A stretch of 32,696 bases of DNA. Origin: Acidobacteria bacterium 13_1_20CM_58_21 (GTDB lineage: Bacteria > Acidobacteriota > Terriglobia > Acidiferrales > UBA7541). Below, piece by piece: positions 1 to 9,686 of this stretch. Below the pieces are notes generated by a model. It was not told the DNA's origin and did no database searches. It saw only the letters and a program-made list of their open reading frames with translations. The DNA lies in the NCBI GenBank assembly GCA_001919715.1, contig MNIJ01000229.1, positions 1 to 32,696 on the forward strand. Reading direction: 5' to 3'. The stretch's first letter is position 1, and the number at the start of each line of letters is the position of its first letter. The position numbers and the translations under genes were made by a program.

Positions 1-937
1 TTTCATAAGGCGCAATTCGGAAGCGCAGCAGAAAATCATTCTGCCGCAGGTTGTCGACGAGGGGTCTCAATCGGACTCCGAGAACGCCGAGGTCGAGGGC
101 GCGGGCACGTTCGTGGATCTGAACGGAATCACGCCCGCACATGGTGATACGGGGCTGGGCTTCTCCTTGGAGATAGGTGAAATCGCGCCGGGCGCAGGCG
201 CGGCATTGTGGATTGCGAGCCGCACCGAGGGACTGCATGCGGCCGGTCCACACGTCGCAAGAGAGCAAGCGCCCATGAAGAGCCTCGGGGTGGCCGGAGA
301 GGAGTTTCAAAGCTTCGGCGACTTCCAGCGAGGCGATCAGGTTGACGATCGGCCCGAGAACGCCGATCGTGTCGCAGGTCTCCTCAAGGCCCTGGTCGGG
401 AGTGCCGGATTCGAGAAGACAGGCAAGGCAGGGCGTGGCCCCGGGACGGATGGTCATGGTCAGCCCGTAACTGGCCACGCCGGCCGCGTAGATCCAAGGC
501 CGGCCGGATTTCACGGCCACATCGTTGATCAAGAAGCGAGTTTCGAAATTGTCGGTGCCGTCAAGGAGCACATCGACTTCAGCGAGAACTGCTTCCACGT
601 TGCGCGGGCTGAGATCGGCGACGATACCTTCGACGGCCACGGACGAATTGATCGAGCGCAGCCTGCGCTCCGCGGCGACCGCCTTGGGAAGAACGTGGAG
701 AGCATCGGACTCCTCGAAGAGGGTCTGCCGCTGCAAGTTGGAGGGCTCCACGAAATCGCGATCGATGATTCTCAGGTAGCCGACGCCGGCGCGAACCAGA
801 AGATTCGCTGCCGCGGCGCCGATTGCGCCGCAGCCGACGACGGCCGCCCGGGAGGCGAGAAGCCGTTGCTGCCCTGCCGGGCCGATCCCGGCGAAAAGCA
901 TCTGGCGCGAGTATTTTTCCTGGAGCGCAGCGTTCAC
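1..937 (-). CDS. ThiF/MoeB/HesA-family E1-like adenylyltransferase (partial, C-terminus off the left edge)
   Basis: The minus strand stays open from 937 to the left edge, giving about 312 residues. Family hallmarks appear in order: YSRQ near the N-terminus, a nucleotide-binding GCGAIG glycine motif, an acidic/SNL stretch (IDRDFVEPSNLQRQ) that binds ATP-Mg, DGTDNFETR, a zinc-type pair PCLAC, TCDTIGVLGP with the likely catalytic cysteine, and a second CRAC pair. Such enzymes adenylate the C-terminal glycine of ThiS/MoaD-like sulfur carriers in thiamine or molybdopterin synthesis; which carrier is used cannot be told here. About 55 residues follow the second Cys pair, so there is a C-terminal extension beyond the E1 core. 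The start is GTG at 937 or GTG at 961; 961 has a better upstream AGGCAGG. It is divergent from the Omp85 operon. Confidence 0.88.
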   Translation of the reverse strand, partial: MNAALQEKYSRQMLFAGIGPAGQQRLLASRAAVVGCGAIGAAAANLLVRAGVGYLRIIDRDFVEPSNLQRQTLFEESDALHVLPKAVAAERRLRSINSSVAVEGIVADLSPRNVEAVLAEVDVLLDGTDNFETRFLINDVAVKSGRPWIYAAGVASYGLTMTIRPGATPCLACLLESGTPDQGLEETCDTIGVLGPIVNLIASLEVAEALKLLSGHPEALHGRLLSCDVWTGRMQSLGAARNPQCRACARRDFTYLQGEAQPRITMCGRDSVQIHERARALDLGVLGVRLRPLVDNLRQNDFLLRFRIAPYE

Positions 938-1053
938 GAAAGGTACGGTCCCGGCAGGCACTGTAGCCGCGCCTGCCTAAGTTACATGATAGCGCCAAAG
1001 CGGACCGGGCAGGCAACGCCGCTGTGCTACCCTTCGTCTGAGCGAATGGAAAT

Positions 1054-4000
1054 ATGAAATCGGGCTGGGCCAATGGATGGCGAGGCATTTTCGCGCTTGT
1101 GCTCCTGACGGGAGCCGCGTCAACACGCGCCCAGGCGCCGCCGGGCAGGTCGGTGACAGGTGCCGTCGAGGAAGAACCGAAGATAGTGGCGATCCGCATG
1201 GTCAAAGAAGATGGCCAAGAGCTATCCAACACGCCCTCCGGAATCGCGGCAGAGACCGGCAAAACGTTGGACCAGGGAAAAATCGCGGACAGCCTGCGCG
1301 CGCTTTACCGCACGGGCGATTACGCCGATCTGCGCGCGGTCGTGACTCCGGTAGCGGACGGCGTGCGATTGGATTTCGTGGTGCGGGAGAATCTGTTTAT
1401 CAACCAGGTGCGCATCGCCGGGCTCACCGCGCCACCGAGCGATGCCTCAGCGGCGGCGGCCATGCAGCTCACACTTGGCCAAACCTACCGGGTGGCCGCC
1501 GTCAGCGAGGCGTTGGAACGGTTGCGAGAGACGCTTCGCGAAGAGGGCTTGTATCAGGCCGAGGTCTCCGCGGAAACGGTGCCGCATCCGGAGACCCATC
1601 AGATGGACATTGTTGTGCACGTGAAGCCCGGGCGCCGCGCGCGCGTGGGAATCATCCAGCTGAAGAACGGCACGGAATATCGCGACGCCGAAGTCCTCTC
1701 GCGATTGAGAATGAAATCGGGAGGCCAGATCACTTCGGCCAAGCTGCAGCGCGGGACCGACCGCATCCGGAAATTTCTGGTCAAGAAGGGGCATCTCAGC
1801 GGGCGAGCCGCCGTGCGCCGGGACAACTATGATGCGGCGAAGAACACCATTCCTCTGGACCTGGATGTAACGGAAGGACCGCGCGTACAGGTGACCTTGA
1901 AGGGCGCGACGTTTTCCAAAAGCGAGCTGAAAAAACTGATCCCCATCTATCAGGAGGGCGCGGTTGACGCGGATCTTCTGGAAGAAGGAAAACGTAATGT
2001 TCGCGAGCGGCTCGAACGCCGGGGGTATTTCGACGCCGATGTGAATTACACGACGGAAACGCATGAAATGAAGTCCGATCACGGGGTGGCGCGAGGCACA
2101 GAAGAGGTCATTACCTACACCGTCGAACGGGGCGCTCGCCACAAACTGATGGGAATAGAAATCACCGGAAACCGGTACTTCGACACCGAATTGCTGCGCA
2201 GCCGCTTGCAAGTTTTCGGCGGTGCCTTCGGCTCGGCGGGGCGTTTTAGCCGCCGGCTGGTTGATTCCGACACGCAATCGATACGCACCCTTTACCAGGC
2301 CAACGGTTTTCTCGATGCCACCGTGGAGCAACAGACCGAAGACAACTACAAAGGCAAAGAGGGCGATCTGTTTATCCGCTTCGTGATTCAGGAAGGCAAG
2401 CAGACGCGCGTCGCTTCCCTCTCGATGGAGGGGAATCATGTCTTCAAGAAAGACGAACTGCTCGGCGTGGTCGGCTCGACTCCCGGGCAGCCCTATTCCG
2501 ACTTCAGTGTGACCACCGACCGGGACAACATTCTGGCGCTTTATTTTAACGAAGGATTTCCCGAGGCCAGCTTCACGGCAACCGCTGAACGCGTCTCCCT
2601 AGATCCGGCGGCACAAAAGGCGGATCCCGGCATGAACACGGTTTCCTCCGAGAAAAAGCAAAAAAAAGAAGGGACGGAAAAAGAGTCCATACCGGCCATT
2701 GAGCAAGCCGGGGCGGTTCGCCTGGTGTATCACATCCAGGAAGGTCCGCAAACGCGCGTGCGGCGCATTCTAATCGGCGGCTATGAGCACACGCGACCGG
2801 GAGTGATCCGCCGAGAAGTGCACATCAAAGTCAAAGAACCGCTGCGCGAAGGCGACGTTGTTGAATCGCAAAGGCGGCTGTATAACCTGGGGGTCTTCAA
2901 TCGTGTCACCATCGAGCCTCAGAATCCCAACGGAACGAATCCTGAGAAGGATATCGCCGTTCTGGTTGAGGAAGCCAAGCGTTACACGGTGGCCTACGGC
3001 GGCGGCTTCGAAGTGCAGAGGCTCGCCAGCACGACGAGCCCGACCGAAGCGCAGATCCAGGCCGCTCCTCGCGGAATTCTGGAGGTCAGCAAACTGAATC
3101 TTACCGGGCGCGGGGACTCGCTCTCCTTCAAACTGCGTGGCAGCACATTGCAGGGGCGCGCTTTGCTGGGGTATTCGGCGCCCAACACCTTTGCCAATCC
3201 ACACTTCAGCTTTCAGGCGACCACATTTGCGGAGAAAACGCGCGACATCAATACATTTACGGAAGAACGCTACGAGGGTTCGGTGCAATTGACCGATCAA
3301 GTAACGCCACTGACGACGGTGCTTTATCACTACACCTTCCGCCGCGTTAGTGTTTCGAATCTCAAGATCTTGAGCGAGGAAATTCCGCTCTTCAACCAGC
3401 CCACACTGGTTTCCCAATTCGGACTAACCTGGTTCCGCGATTCGCGCGACAATCCCGCCGACGCCGCGAAAGGCAGTTTTAACAGCGCCGACTTCGGCAA
3501 TGCAGCTACGAGTCTTGGTTCGAGCGCCAGTTTCCTGCGGTTCTTCTTTCAAAACTCCACCTACTACCCGATCAAGCGGCGCTTCAGTTTTGCGCGTTCC
3601 ATGCGCTTGGGCTTCCTGGTACCTTATCGCGACACCGTTTCCCTGAGTTTCCCGGCCCCCGCGCCCGGGCAGTGCACCGCCGGTACGGCACCTTCAGGAC
3701 CGAGCCCAACGATCATCCCCCTACCGGAGCGTTTCTTTGCCGGCGGCGGAACGTCCCTGCGCGGCTTCGCGCTCAATCAAGCTGGACCGCGCGACGCCTG
3801 CACGGGCTTCCCGGTTGGTGGCCAGGCTATGCTGGTGCTCAATCAGGAATTCCGCTTTCCCATGCGCTTGCCCTTCGTCGGCACGTCTCTGGGCGGCGCA
3901 ATCTTCTATGACGGCGGCAACGTGTATAGCCGGCTAAGCCGGATCTCCTTGCGCACCATGCTGCCGGAGCCCACCTTCGCACTGCAAAATCCCGCCTCAC

Positions 4001-4269
4001 CTGCCGGGCCGACGAACATGCCAGTGTGCGCCACGAATTGCACCAATGAGCTCAATTATTTTGCGCACACTTTGGGTTTGGGGGTGAGATATAAGACGCC
4101 GGTGGGTCCGATTCGCATCGATTTCGGCTATCAGCTCAATCGTCCTTCGTTTGTTATTCCGATTCCCTGTCCGGGCGATGCTCCAACTTGCCAGATTGGC
4201 TCGCTGGGGCAGCAAGGCACAAGACTCCCCGGTTTCCAAATCTTTTTCAATCTGGGGTCGACCTTCTAG
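1054..4269 (+). CDS. Omp85-family outer-membrane assembly protein with seven POTRA domains (BamA/TamA-like)
   Basis: This 1071-residue protein has a signal peptide (about residues 1-27, cleavage near TRAQA) and then a long periplasmic part that I divide into seven POTRA-like units, starting near residues 45, 117, 196, 278, 362, 450 and 567. The sixth carries a Lys/Glu-rich insertion of about 30 residues (about 520-551). From about 646 onward it is a 16-strand-type Omp85 barrel with the loop-6 signature SLRGF near residue 900 and a C-terminal aromatic beta-signal ending in GSTF. Omp85 proteins insert or secrete beta-barrel proteins across the outer membrane. E. coli BamA has five POTRAs and TamA three, so this one is longer than either. 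The downstream chaperone and TamB-like genes make a TamA-like or combined role possible. It is the first gene of the operon; the ribosome site before ATG 1054 is weak. Confidence 0.93.
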   Translation: MKSGWANGWRGIFALVLLTGAASTRAQAPPGRSVTGAVEEEPKIVAIRMVKEDGQELSNTPSGIAAETGKTLDQGKIADSLRALYRTGDYADLRAVVTPVADGVRLDFVVRENLFINQVRIAGLTAPPSDASAAAAMQLTLGQTYRVAAVSEALERLRETLREEGLYQAEVSAETVPHPETHQMDIVVHVKPGRRARVGIIQLKNGTEYRDAEVLSRLRMKSGGQITSAKLQRGTDRIRKFLVKKGHLSGRAAVRRDNYDAAKNTIPLDLDVTEGPRVQVTLKGATFSKSELKKLIPIYQEGAVDADLLEEGKRNVRERLERRGYFDADVNYTTETHEMKSDHGVARGTEEVITYTVERGARHKLMGIEITGNRYFDTELLRSRLQVFGGAFGSAGRFSRRLVDSDTQSIRTLYQANGFLDATVEQQTEDNYKGKEGDLFIRFVIQEGKQTRVASLSMEGNHVFKKDELLGVVGSTPGQPYSDFSVTTDRDNILALYFNEGFPEASFTATAERVSLDPAAQKADPGMNTVSSEKKQKKEGTEKESIPAIEQAGAVRLVYHIQEGPQTRVRRILIGGYEHTRPGVIRREVHIKVKEPLREGDVVESQRRLYNLGVFNRVTIEPQNPNGTNPEKDIAVLVEEAKRYTVAYGGGFEVQRLASTTSPTEAQIQAAPRGILEVSKLNLTGRGDSLSFKLRGSTLQGRALLGYSAPNTFANPHFSFQATTFAEKTRDINTFTEERYEGSVQLTDQVTPLTTVLYHYTFRRVSVSNLKILSEEIPLFNQPTLVSQFGLTWFRDSRDNPADAAKGSFNSADFGNAATSLGSSASFLRFFFQNSTYYPIKRRFSFARSMRLGFLVPYRDTVSLSFPAPAPGQCTAGTAPSGPSPTIIPLPERFFAGGGTSLRGFALNQAGPRDACTGFPVGGQAMLVLNQEFRFPMRLPFVGTSLGGAIFYDGGNVYSRLSRISLRTMLPEPTFALQNPASPAGPTNMPVCATNCTNELNYFAHTLGLGVRYKTPVGPIRIDFGYQLNRPSFVIPIPCPGDAPTCQIGSLGQQGTRLPGFQIFFNLGSTF

Positions 4270-4283
4270 TGGGGGGCCTGGCC

Positions 4284-4919
4284 ATGCGCGTTTTTCTGGT
4301 CTCGCTGCTCGTTGGGAATGCGGCGGGACTCCTGGCATCACAGGAGATCGTGGACGGCATTGCCGCGCGGGTTGAAAATGACATCATCCTATTGAGTGAC
4401 ATTCGTGTGCTCAGCCGCTACCAGCGATTCCTTGACGGAAAATCGGAAACCGACGCCCACATTCTCGACCGGCTGATCGACCAGTGGATGGTACGAACCG
4501 AGGCCGATGTGTCGCGATTCCCGCACCCCTCCGACGCCGAGATTGACGGCACCCTGGAGCGTCTGCGGAAGTCGTTCACCTCAGCAGAGCAATACCAGGC
4601 CGGCAGAAAGCAGAGCGGGTTGAGCGATTCGCAAGTGCGGGAAATCGTAGCTTCCGAACTGTACTTGAGCAACTATCTGGACTCGCGCTTTCGCCCTGCC
4701 GTGCAAGTCGATCCCCAGGCGATTGAAGATTTTTATCGCGACACCATCGTGCCGCAGGCCAAGGCTGGCGGGCAGGAACCACCGTCGCTAGATGCCGCGC
4801 ACGACCTTATTCAGGAAGCGTTGGTGCAGCGCGGAATCAACGAACAGTCAGAGAAGTGGCTTAAGGAGAGCCGGGCGCGCCTGCACATCGACATTCTCCT
4901 GGAGGGAGGATCTAAATGA
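4284..4919 (+). CDS. SurA-like periplasmic chaperone, N-terminal-domain type, no visible PPIase domain
   Basis: The product is about 211 residues. ATG 4284 is chosen because GGGGGG lies just upstream (4271-4276) and a hydrophobic signal sequence follows; an in-frame start at 4188 would overlap the Omp85 gene by 82 bp. After the leader comes EIVDGIAARVENDIILLSDI, the typical opening of SurA/PrsA foldases, then a helical region. SurA binds unfolded outer-membrane proteins in the periplasm and hands them to BamA. E. coli SurA also has two parvulin domains, whereas this protein ends after the helical chaperone part and shows none. It sits 14 nt after the Omp85 gene and overlaps the TamB-like gene by ATGA, so all three are probably one translationally coupled operon. 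Confidence 0.8.
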   Translation: MRVFLVSLLVGNAAGLLASQEIVDGIAARVENDIILLSDIRVLSRYQRFLDGKSETDAHILDRLIDQWMVRTEADVSRFPHPSDAEIDGTLERLRKSFTSAEQYQAGRKQSGLSDSQVREIVASELYLSNYLDSRFRPAVQVDPQAIEDFYRDTIVPQAKAGGQEPPSLDAAHDLIQEALVQRGINEQSEKWLKESRARLHIDILLEGGSK

Positions 4920-7900
4920 CGCGCGAGACCCGCCGCCGGAAGTGGCGTTGGCTGCGTCACGTCGCCTGGATTCTCGGCGCAAAGATCTTCCTGATCGTCA
5001 CGGGTCTGATGATTTTTTTCGGCAGCGGCGCGGGCAACCCATTGTTGAGCCGGCTGCTCGTAGGCCGTTTGGAACAGCTGACTGGCGGTAAGGTTGAGTT
5101 GCGGAGTGTATCCATTCAATGGCTCGCCATGCAAGCAACCATAAAGGGTGTGGTGATCCATGGGAGAGAGTCCGCGGGGACGGAGCCTCTTTTTGCCGCC
5201 GAGGAAGTGCGGGCCGGGCTGCGCATCGATTCCTTCTGGGGCCGCAGAATTTCACTGAATGAGCTGGTCGTCCAGAGGCCACACCTGCACATCCGAGTTG
5301 AAAAGAACGGCACGACAAACGTGCCCGCGCCTGCGCGGCCTGCCTCTAAAAATAAGCCATTGCGCGACGCGCTTTTCCAATTGCACATCCGGCGCCTGCT
5401 GCTCGTCGACGGGTGGGTTCTCTACAACAACACCAAGGCGCCGATCACCGTACACGGAGGAGATCTGCGGCTTGGGCTGGATGCCGGAGGTACGCTCGAC
5501 CATCCCTTGTACCTCGGCAACCTGGACTGGCAGACCACGCAGTTCACCTCCATGCACAATGCGCCCCTCGAGGTGAGTCTGGCAGCGAAATTCACGCTCT
5601 GGCGCGACGGGTTTATGCTCGAGCAAGGGGTATTTAGCGCCGGGCGTTCGCATCTCGATGCACAAGCGGAAATGAATGGCTTCTCGGATCCGCAGTGGAG
5701 TTTCCGGTACCGCGGCTGGGTCGATCTCCTGGATTTCCGGGAAACCCTGCGTGAACCTACGGTCCCGACGGGGCGGGTCGATGTGGCCGGAGAAGGCCAT
5801 TTCGCCGGTGGACAGTACCACGGGAGCGGGAGCTATTGGGGACAGAACATCGCGCTCCCGTATGAGGACTTTCATGCGACCGGGCTCACTACCCGCGGCA
5901 GCTATCGAATCGACAACCGTGGCCTCGAGGTGCCCGATTTTTTTGCCGGCGCTTTTGGCGGCCGGGTAACCGGGCGCGTGACCATGCGTTTCGATGGGCT
6001 ACAATTCAAGGCGGACACTCATGTGCAAGATGTTAGGCTCGCAGCGGTGCTGCCCTCCATCGAGCATCGCAACTTCCCGATCGACGAACTGCACTGGGAT
6101 GGACGGATCACTGCAGACACGGTTGAAACCTGGAGCGGCCCTTTCCGGCACTTCGAGATCTCCGCGAAGAGCGTGTGGGAGGCTCCCGAACAGTTGGCGG
6201 AACACCATCAACCGGTGGCGGCGGCATGGAAGTTCCGCTATCGTTACGATCCCAACATCCTGACCATCGATGCGGGTGAATTCGAAACGCCGGCGTCGCG
6301 TGGTAGCATCGACGGAATTCTTGCTCCGCGCAACTCGGCGCTGAATATGCGATTCGAAACGGGAACGATTGAAACCTACAAGGATTTCATTGATGCCCTG
6401 CGAGGCGCGGTGCCTCGTTCTTCCGAGGCAGCCAAGCCCATCTCGGGCAGCGTACGATGGGATGGCAAAATCGCCGGGACCTCCGGCGGCCCTGCATTTC
6501 AAGGCCACCTACGCGGGGAGCGGGTGCGCTACGACGGCGTCTTCCTGGACTACCTCGACGGCGATCTGACCTATTCACCTTTGGAATTCACTTTGGTGCG
6601 TGGTCACGCCAGACGCGGCGAGATGGAAACAGATATTGAGGCCAATCTTTCCCTGACCAACTGGAGTTTTCTGCCGGAGAACAACTGGACAGCTGAAATC
6701 AATTTCGAAAGAGTTCCCGTCGAAGGTGTCGAGCAGTTGCTGGGGTTGTCGTATCCGGTGAAGGGATCGTTGACGGGCCAGTTTCACGGGCGGGGCACTC
6801 GGGAAAAACCCAGTGTCACGGGGCTCTTTGATCTCGCCGATGGCACAGTCTATGGATTCTCCTTCAATCGTCTCCGCGGGCAACTGAATGTCTCGCCGGA
6901 TGAGGTACGCATGGCGGATGCGGAGTTGCGATTCTTGCCACCCGGAAAAGAAAATGGGCGCGGCGCGGGGATTATCACCGGATCGGCTGGTTACCGCCCC
7001 GAGGACCAGACCATTTCCGCTGACCTCGTGGGCGCGGCGCTGCCGCTGGAGAATTTTGAGAAATTGCAGCCGACGCGCCTGCCTGTGGGGGGGCTGGTGA
7101 GTTTCCGGCTGAAGGCCAACGGCCCGGTTAGAACGCCGCTCGGCGACGGGACCTTTCGAGTCGTAGACCTCCGCATTGGCCAGGTGATTGTCGGCAGTTT
7201 CGACGGTAAGCTAACGTCGGACGGCCGCGCGGCACATCTCGAATTGGGATCCGCCATGACCACCGGAGAGCTTACCGGAGGCTGCACACTCGGACTTGCC
7301 GATCCCTACCCACTGAGTGGGAAGGTTTCGATCAAAAACATAAACCTGGACCCTTTCCTGCTTACCGCTTTGCACCTGAAAGAATTCAACGGCCATGCAA
7401 ACGCGGATGGCGATATTTCGCTAAATGGTGCGCTGCAGGAGCCGGAGAGCATCATCGTGGATGCGAATCTCTCGCGCCTGGCAATGAACTACGCAAATGT
7501 GCGGCTGGAAAACGCCGGCCCAGTCCATTTCCGATCGACCAAGAACAGCCTGGAGATCGACCCGGTCACGCTGCGTGGAGTGGACACCGATTTGCGGATT
7601 GCCGGTGCCGTTCAGTTTGCCGGGCGCCGCGCCGTCGGATTGCGCCTCAATGGCGCCCTGGACCTGCGGCTCATCAGTGGTTTTGTGTCCAATCTCGATG
7701 CACGGGGTCCGGCACAAATCAACGCTTCCTTTGAAGGGACGCTGGACCGACCGCGCATCACCGGGCGCGTGCACATCGAGAACGCCTCTGCCCGCGCTGC
7801 GGATTTTCCCGCAGGTCTCAGCGCGATCAAGGGTGACGTGGTATTCGATGCCACGCGCCTGTACTTCGAGAATATGAGCGCGGAATCCGGCGGAGGCATG

Positions 7901-8926
7901 CTGCATCTTTCAGGCGGCGTGAATTATGCCGAGAGCCCGCTTCGCTACGACGTCAGCGTTTACTCCGAGCGCGTACGGATTCGCTATCCGGAGGGCATGA
8001 GTTGGCTGGTGGGGGGTTCGCTCCGGCTGACGGGCACGCCGACAGCCGGGTTGCTGTCCGGGCGCGTGACCATCGAGCGCGTAACTCTCGCACAAGGACT
8101 GGAAGTCGCGGGCATGTTGGTCTCCGCCAAGGAAGGCATCAGCAGTCCGGCCACTAGTTCGCCGTACCTGCGCAACCTGCAATTCGACGTCGAAGCCCTC
8201 TCGGCGCCCGATGCGCGCATGGAATGGCCCGGCGCGGAACTCCAAGCCGATGCGAATCTGCGCGTGCGGGGAACCTGGGAGCATGCCATTCTCCTCGGAC
8301 ACATCCACATCCTTTCTGGTGATTTGTATTTCGCGGGCAACCGTTACCGCGTTGCCCGCGGAGATCTGAATTTCTCCAATCCCTTCCGTCTTGACCCGGT
8401 TTTGAATGTGGAAGCAACAACCACGATTCAGCAATATGAGATCACCTTGAATTTCAATGGTCCGGCCAGCAAGCTCACGCTGGCATATCGCTCCGATCCT
8501 CCCCTTCCGGCCAACGACATCATCACCTTGCTGGCTCTTGGGCAAACTAGCTCTGAAGCAACGGCGCGTAGCGGCGGTACATCACAGAGCGGGACCGCCG
8601 GGGCCTCGGCCATTCTCTCGGAAGCGATTTCCAGCCAATTAGGCGGGCGTCTGGAGCGTTTGTTTGGGATAACGCGCTTTCGCGTTGATCCCGGCCTCGC
8701 AGGAGTTGGCTCGACGGGCTCGGAACAGAACGCCGCGGCACGCATTACCGTCGAACAACAGATTGCTCGTAACCTCACCATCACTTACGTTTCGAATGTG
8801 AGTTCAACTCAGCAGCAGGTCATTCAAGTGGAATACAACGTGGACCGAAACGTCTCCATCGTGGGGTTGCGTGATCAGAACGGAACGTTTGGTATCGACA
8901 TAAAAATAAAGAAACGCTTTCCGTGA
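4916..8926 (+). CDS. tamB: TamB-like translocation/assembly module protein (DUF490, AsmA-like)
   Basis: This is a 1336-residue protein with a basic N-terminus, one membrane anchor (about residues 15-37) and a very long region of repeating amphipathic beta-strands, as in TamB/AsmA-like bridges that span the periplasm. The C-terminal third matches the TamB (DUF490) domain in character: FAGNRYRVARGDLNFSNPF, then LNVEATTTIQQYEI, and a final strand series ending VDRNVSIVGLRDQNGTFGID and a KKRFP tail. TamB partners TamA, an Omp85 protein, and is implicated in outer-membrane protein insertion and phospholipid transport; here the Omp85 gene is two genes upstream. ATG 4916 overlaps the previous stop and has a strong ribosome site, GGAGGGAGG. 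The length fits the family (about 1260 in E. coli). Confidence 0.92.
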   Translation: MTRETRRRKWRWLRHVAWILGAKIFLIVTGLMIFFGSGAGNPLLSRLLVGRLEQLTGGKVELRSVSIQWLAMQATIKGVVIHGRESAGTEPLFAAEEVRAGLRIDSFWGRRISLNELVVQRPHLHIRVEKNGTTNVPAPARPASKNKPLRDALFQLHIRRLLLVDGWVLYNNTKAPITVHGGDLRLGLDAGGTLDHPLYLGNLDWQTTQFTSMHNAPLEVSLAAKFTLWRDGFMLEQGVFSAGRSHLDAQAEMNGFSDPQWSFRYRGWVDLLDFRETLREPTVPTGRVDVAGEGHFAGGQYHGSGSYWGQNIALPYEDFHATGLTTRGSYRIDNRGLEVPDFFAGAFGGRVTGRVTMRFDGLQFKADTHVQDVRLAAVLPSIEHRNFPIDELHWDGRITADTVETWSGPFRHFEISAKSVWEAPEQLAEHHQPVAAAWKFRYRYDPNILTIDAGEFETPASRGSIDGILAPRNSALNMRFETGTIETYKDFIDALRGAVPRSSEAAKPISGSVRWDGKIAGTSGGPAFQGHLRGERVRYDGVFLDYLDGDLTYSPLEFTLVRGHARRGEMETDIEANLSLTNWSFLPENNWTAEINFERVPVEGVEQLLGLSYPVKGSLTGQFHGRGTREKPSVTGLFDLADGTVYGFSFNRLRGQLNVSPDEVRMADAELRFLPPGKENGRGAGIITGSAGYRPEDQTISADLVGAALPLENFEKLQPTRLPVGGLVSFRLKANGPVRTPLGDGTFRVVDLRIGQVIVGSFDGKLTSDGRAAHLELGSAMTTGELTGGCTLGLADPYPLSGKVSIKNINLDPFLLTALHLKEFNGHANADGDISLNGALQEPESIIVDANLSRLAMNYANVRLENAGPVHFRSTKNSLEIDPVTLRGVDTDLRIAGAVQFAGRRAVGLRLNGALDLRLISGFVSNLDARGPAQINASFEGTLDRPRITGRVHIENASARAADFPAGLSAIKGDVVFDATRLYFENMSAESGGGMLHLSGGVNYAESPLRYDVSVYSERVRIRYPEGMSWLVGGSLRLTGTPTAGLLSGRVTIERVTLAQGLEVAGMLVSAKEGISSPATSSPYLRNLQFDVEALSAPDARMEWPGAELQADANLRVRGTWEHAILLGHIHILSGDLYFAGNRYRVARGDLNFSNPFRLDPVLNVEATTTIQQYEITLNFNGPASKLTLAYRSDPPLPANDIITLLALGQTSSEATARSGGTSQSGTAGASAILSEAISSQLGGRLERLFGITRFRVDPGLAGVGSTGSEQNAAARITVEQQIARNLTITYVSNVSSTQQQVIQVEYNVDRNVSIVGLRDQNGTFGIDIKIKKRFP

Positions 8927-8956
8927 CTCAAAGAGCTTCTCGAATTGCGCTTGGCG

Positions 8957-9628
8957 CTATTGCGGATCTTGCTGTCGCGCGGTTTGTTGCTGGGGCGGTT
9001 GTCCCGCTCCTCGCGGTTGTCCACGGCGCTGCTGCCAGCGGCCCTGGCCTTGACCATTCCCGAGCCGTGCCCACTGGCCCATCTGGGGACTCTGCTGTTT
9101 CATTTCCGCCAGCGCTTCCTTGGCAGCTTTGGCGCTCGCTGCACGGGTCGCTGCCTGAGTTTCACGACCGATCTTGGGCATCTCGGCGGCGACTCTCTGT
9201 CCCAGGGGCGAGCCGTAAAACTGCAGCAACCCTTTGATTTCCTCATCCGTGAAGTGCTTGTCGTACACCGCTACGATTTGATCCGTTAGCTGGTTGACGT
9301 CGAATTTCTTCTGGCAGCTGGCGGCGAAGGCATTTACAAACGCCTGGCCTTTGTCGTTGTTGGGCAAGGTGGCGAGTACTTTTTCCCGGGACTGTTGGAT
9401 GGCCGTGTTCTCGCCGTCTTCTACGAGCTCCCGCGCGCCGACGAGCTCCATCAGCGAACGAATGTCCGCTTCTTTCGCCGGGTCAACGGGGGAATTTGCT
9501 TGTGGAAGCGCTGTGTTGCCGAGGGCCGTGCCTGGCGGGACAGCTTGCGCGGGATTCCGCGATGCTCCCTGAATCACCAGGAAAAAAGTTCCAACGTAAA
9601 TAATGACCAGTGCAAGGACCGCCTTCAT
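8957..9628 (-). CDS. DUF2059-containing exported or membrane-anchored protein
   Basis: The 223-residue protein opens with a hydrophobic signal/anchor (MKAVLALVIIYVGTFFLVIQ), followed by a helical domain with the DUF2059 pattern: FTDEEIKGLLQFYGSPLGQR and then repeated Ala/Lys-rich helices. The C-terminal 45 residues are Gln/Gly/Arg/Pro-rich and probably disordered. A good ribosome site, GGAGG, lies 5 nt before ATG 9628. The function of DUF2059 proteins is unknown. The gene converges on the TamB-like gene with a 30-bp gap and diverges from the permease gene. Confidence 0.8.
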   Translation of the reverse strand: MKAVLALVIIYVGTFFLVIQGASRNPAQAVPPGTALGNTALPQANSPVDPAKEADIRSLMELVGARELVEDGENTAIQQSREKVLATLPNNDKGQAFVNAFAASCQKKFDVNQLTDQIVAVYDKHFTDEEIKGLLQFYGSPLGQRVAAEMPKIGRETQAATRAASAKAAKEALAEMKQQSPQMGQWARLGNGQGQGRWQQRRGQPRGAGQPPQQQTARQQDPQ

Positions 9629-9686
9629 GACTGCCTCCGTGGCCGCTTCGCTCGTGTTTGCGCCACGACACCGATTCTAGGAACAG

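Noticed and set aside
113-1057. Long plus-strand ORF of 314 codons
   Set aside because: It is antisense to the ThiF/MoeB gene, which has clear catalytic motifs; the ORF shows no recognisable domain.
1447-2439. Minus-strand ORF of 330 codons
   Set aside because: It lies entirely within the Omp85 gene and has no domain; it is a GC-rich shadow frame.
4188-4283. Upstream start for the SurA-like protein
   Set aside because: It overlaps the Omp85 gene and lacks a ribosome site; ATG 4284 has both a ribosome site and a signal peptide.
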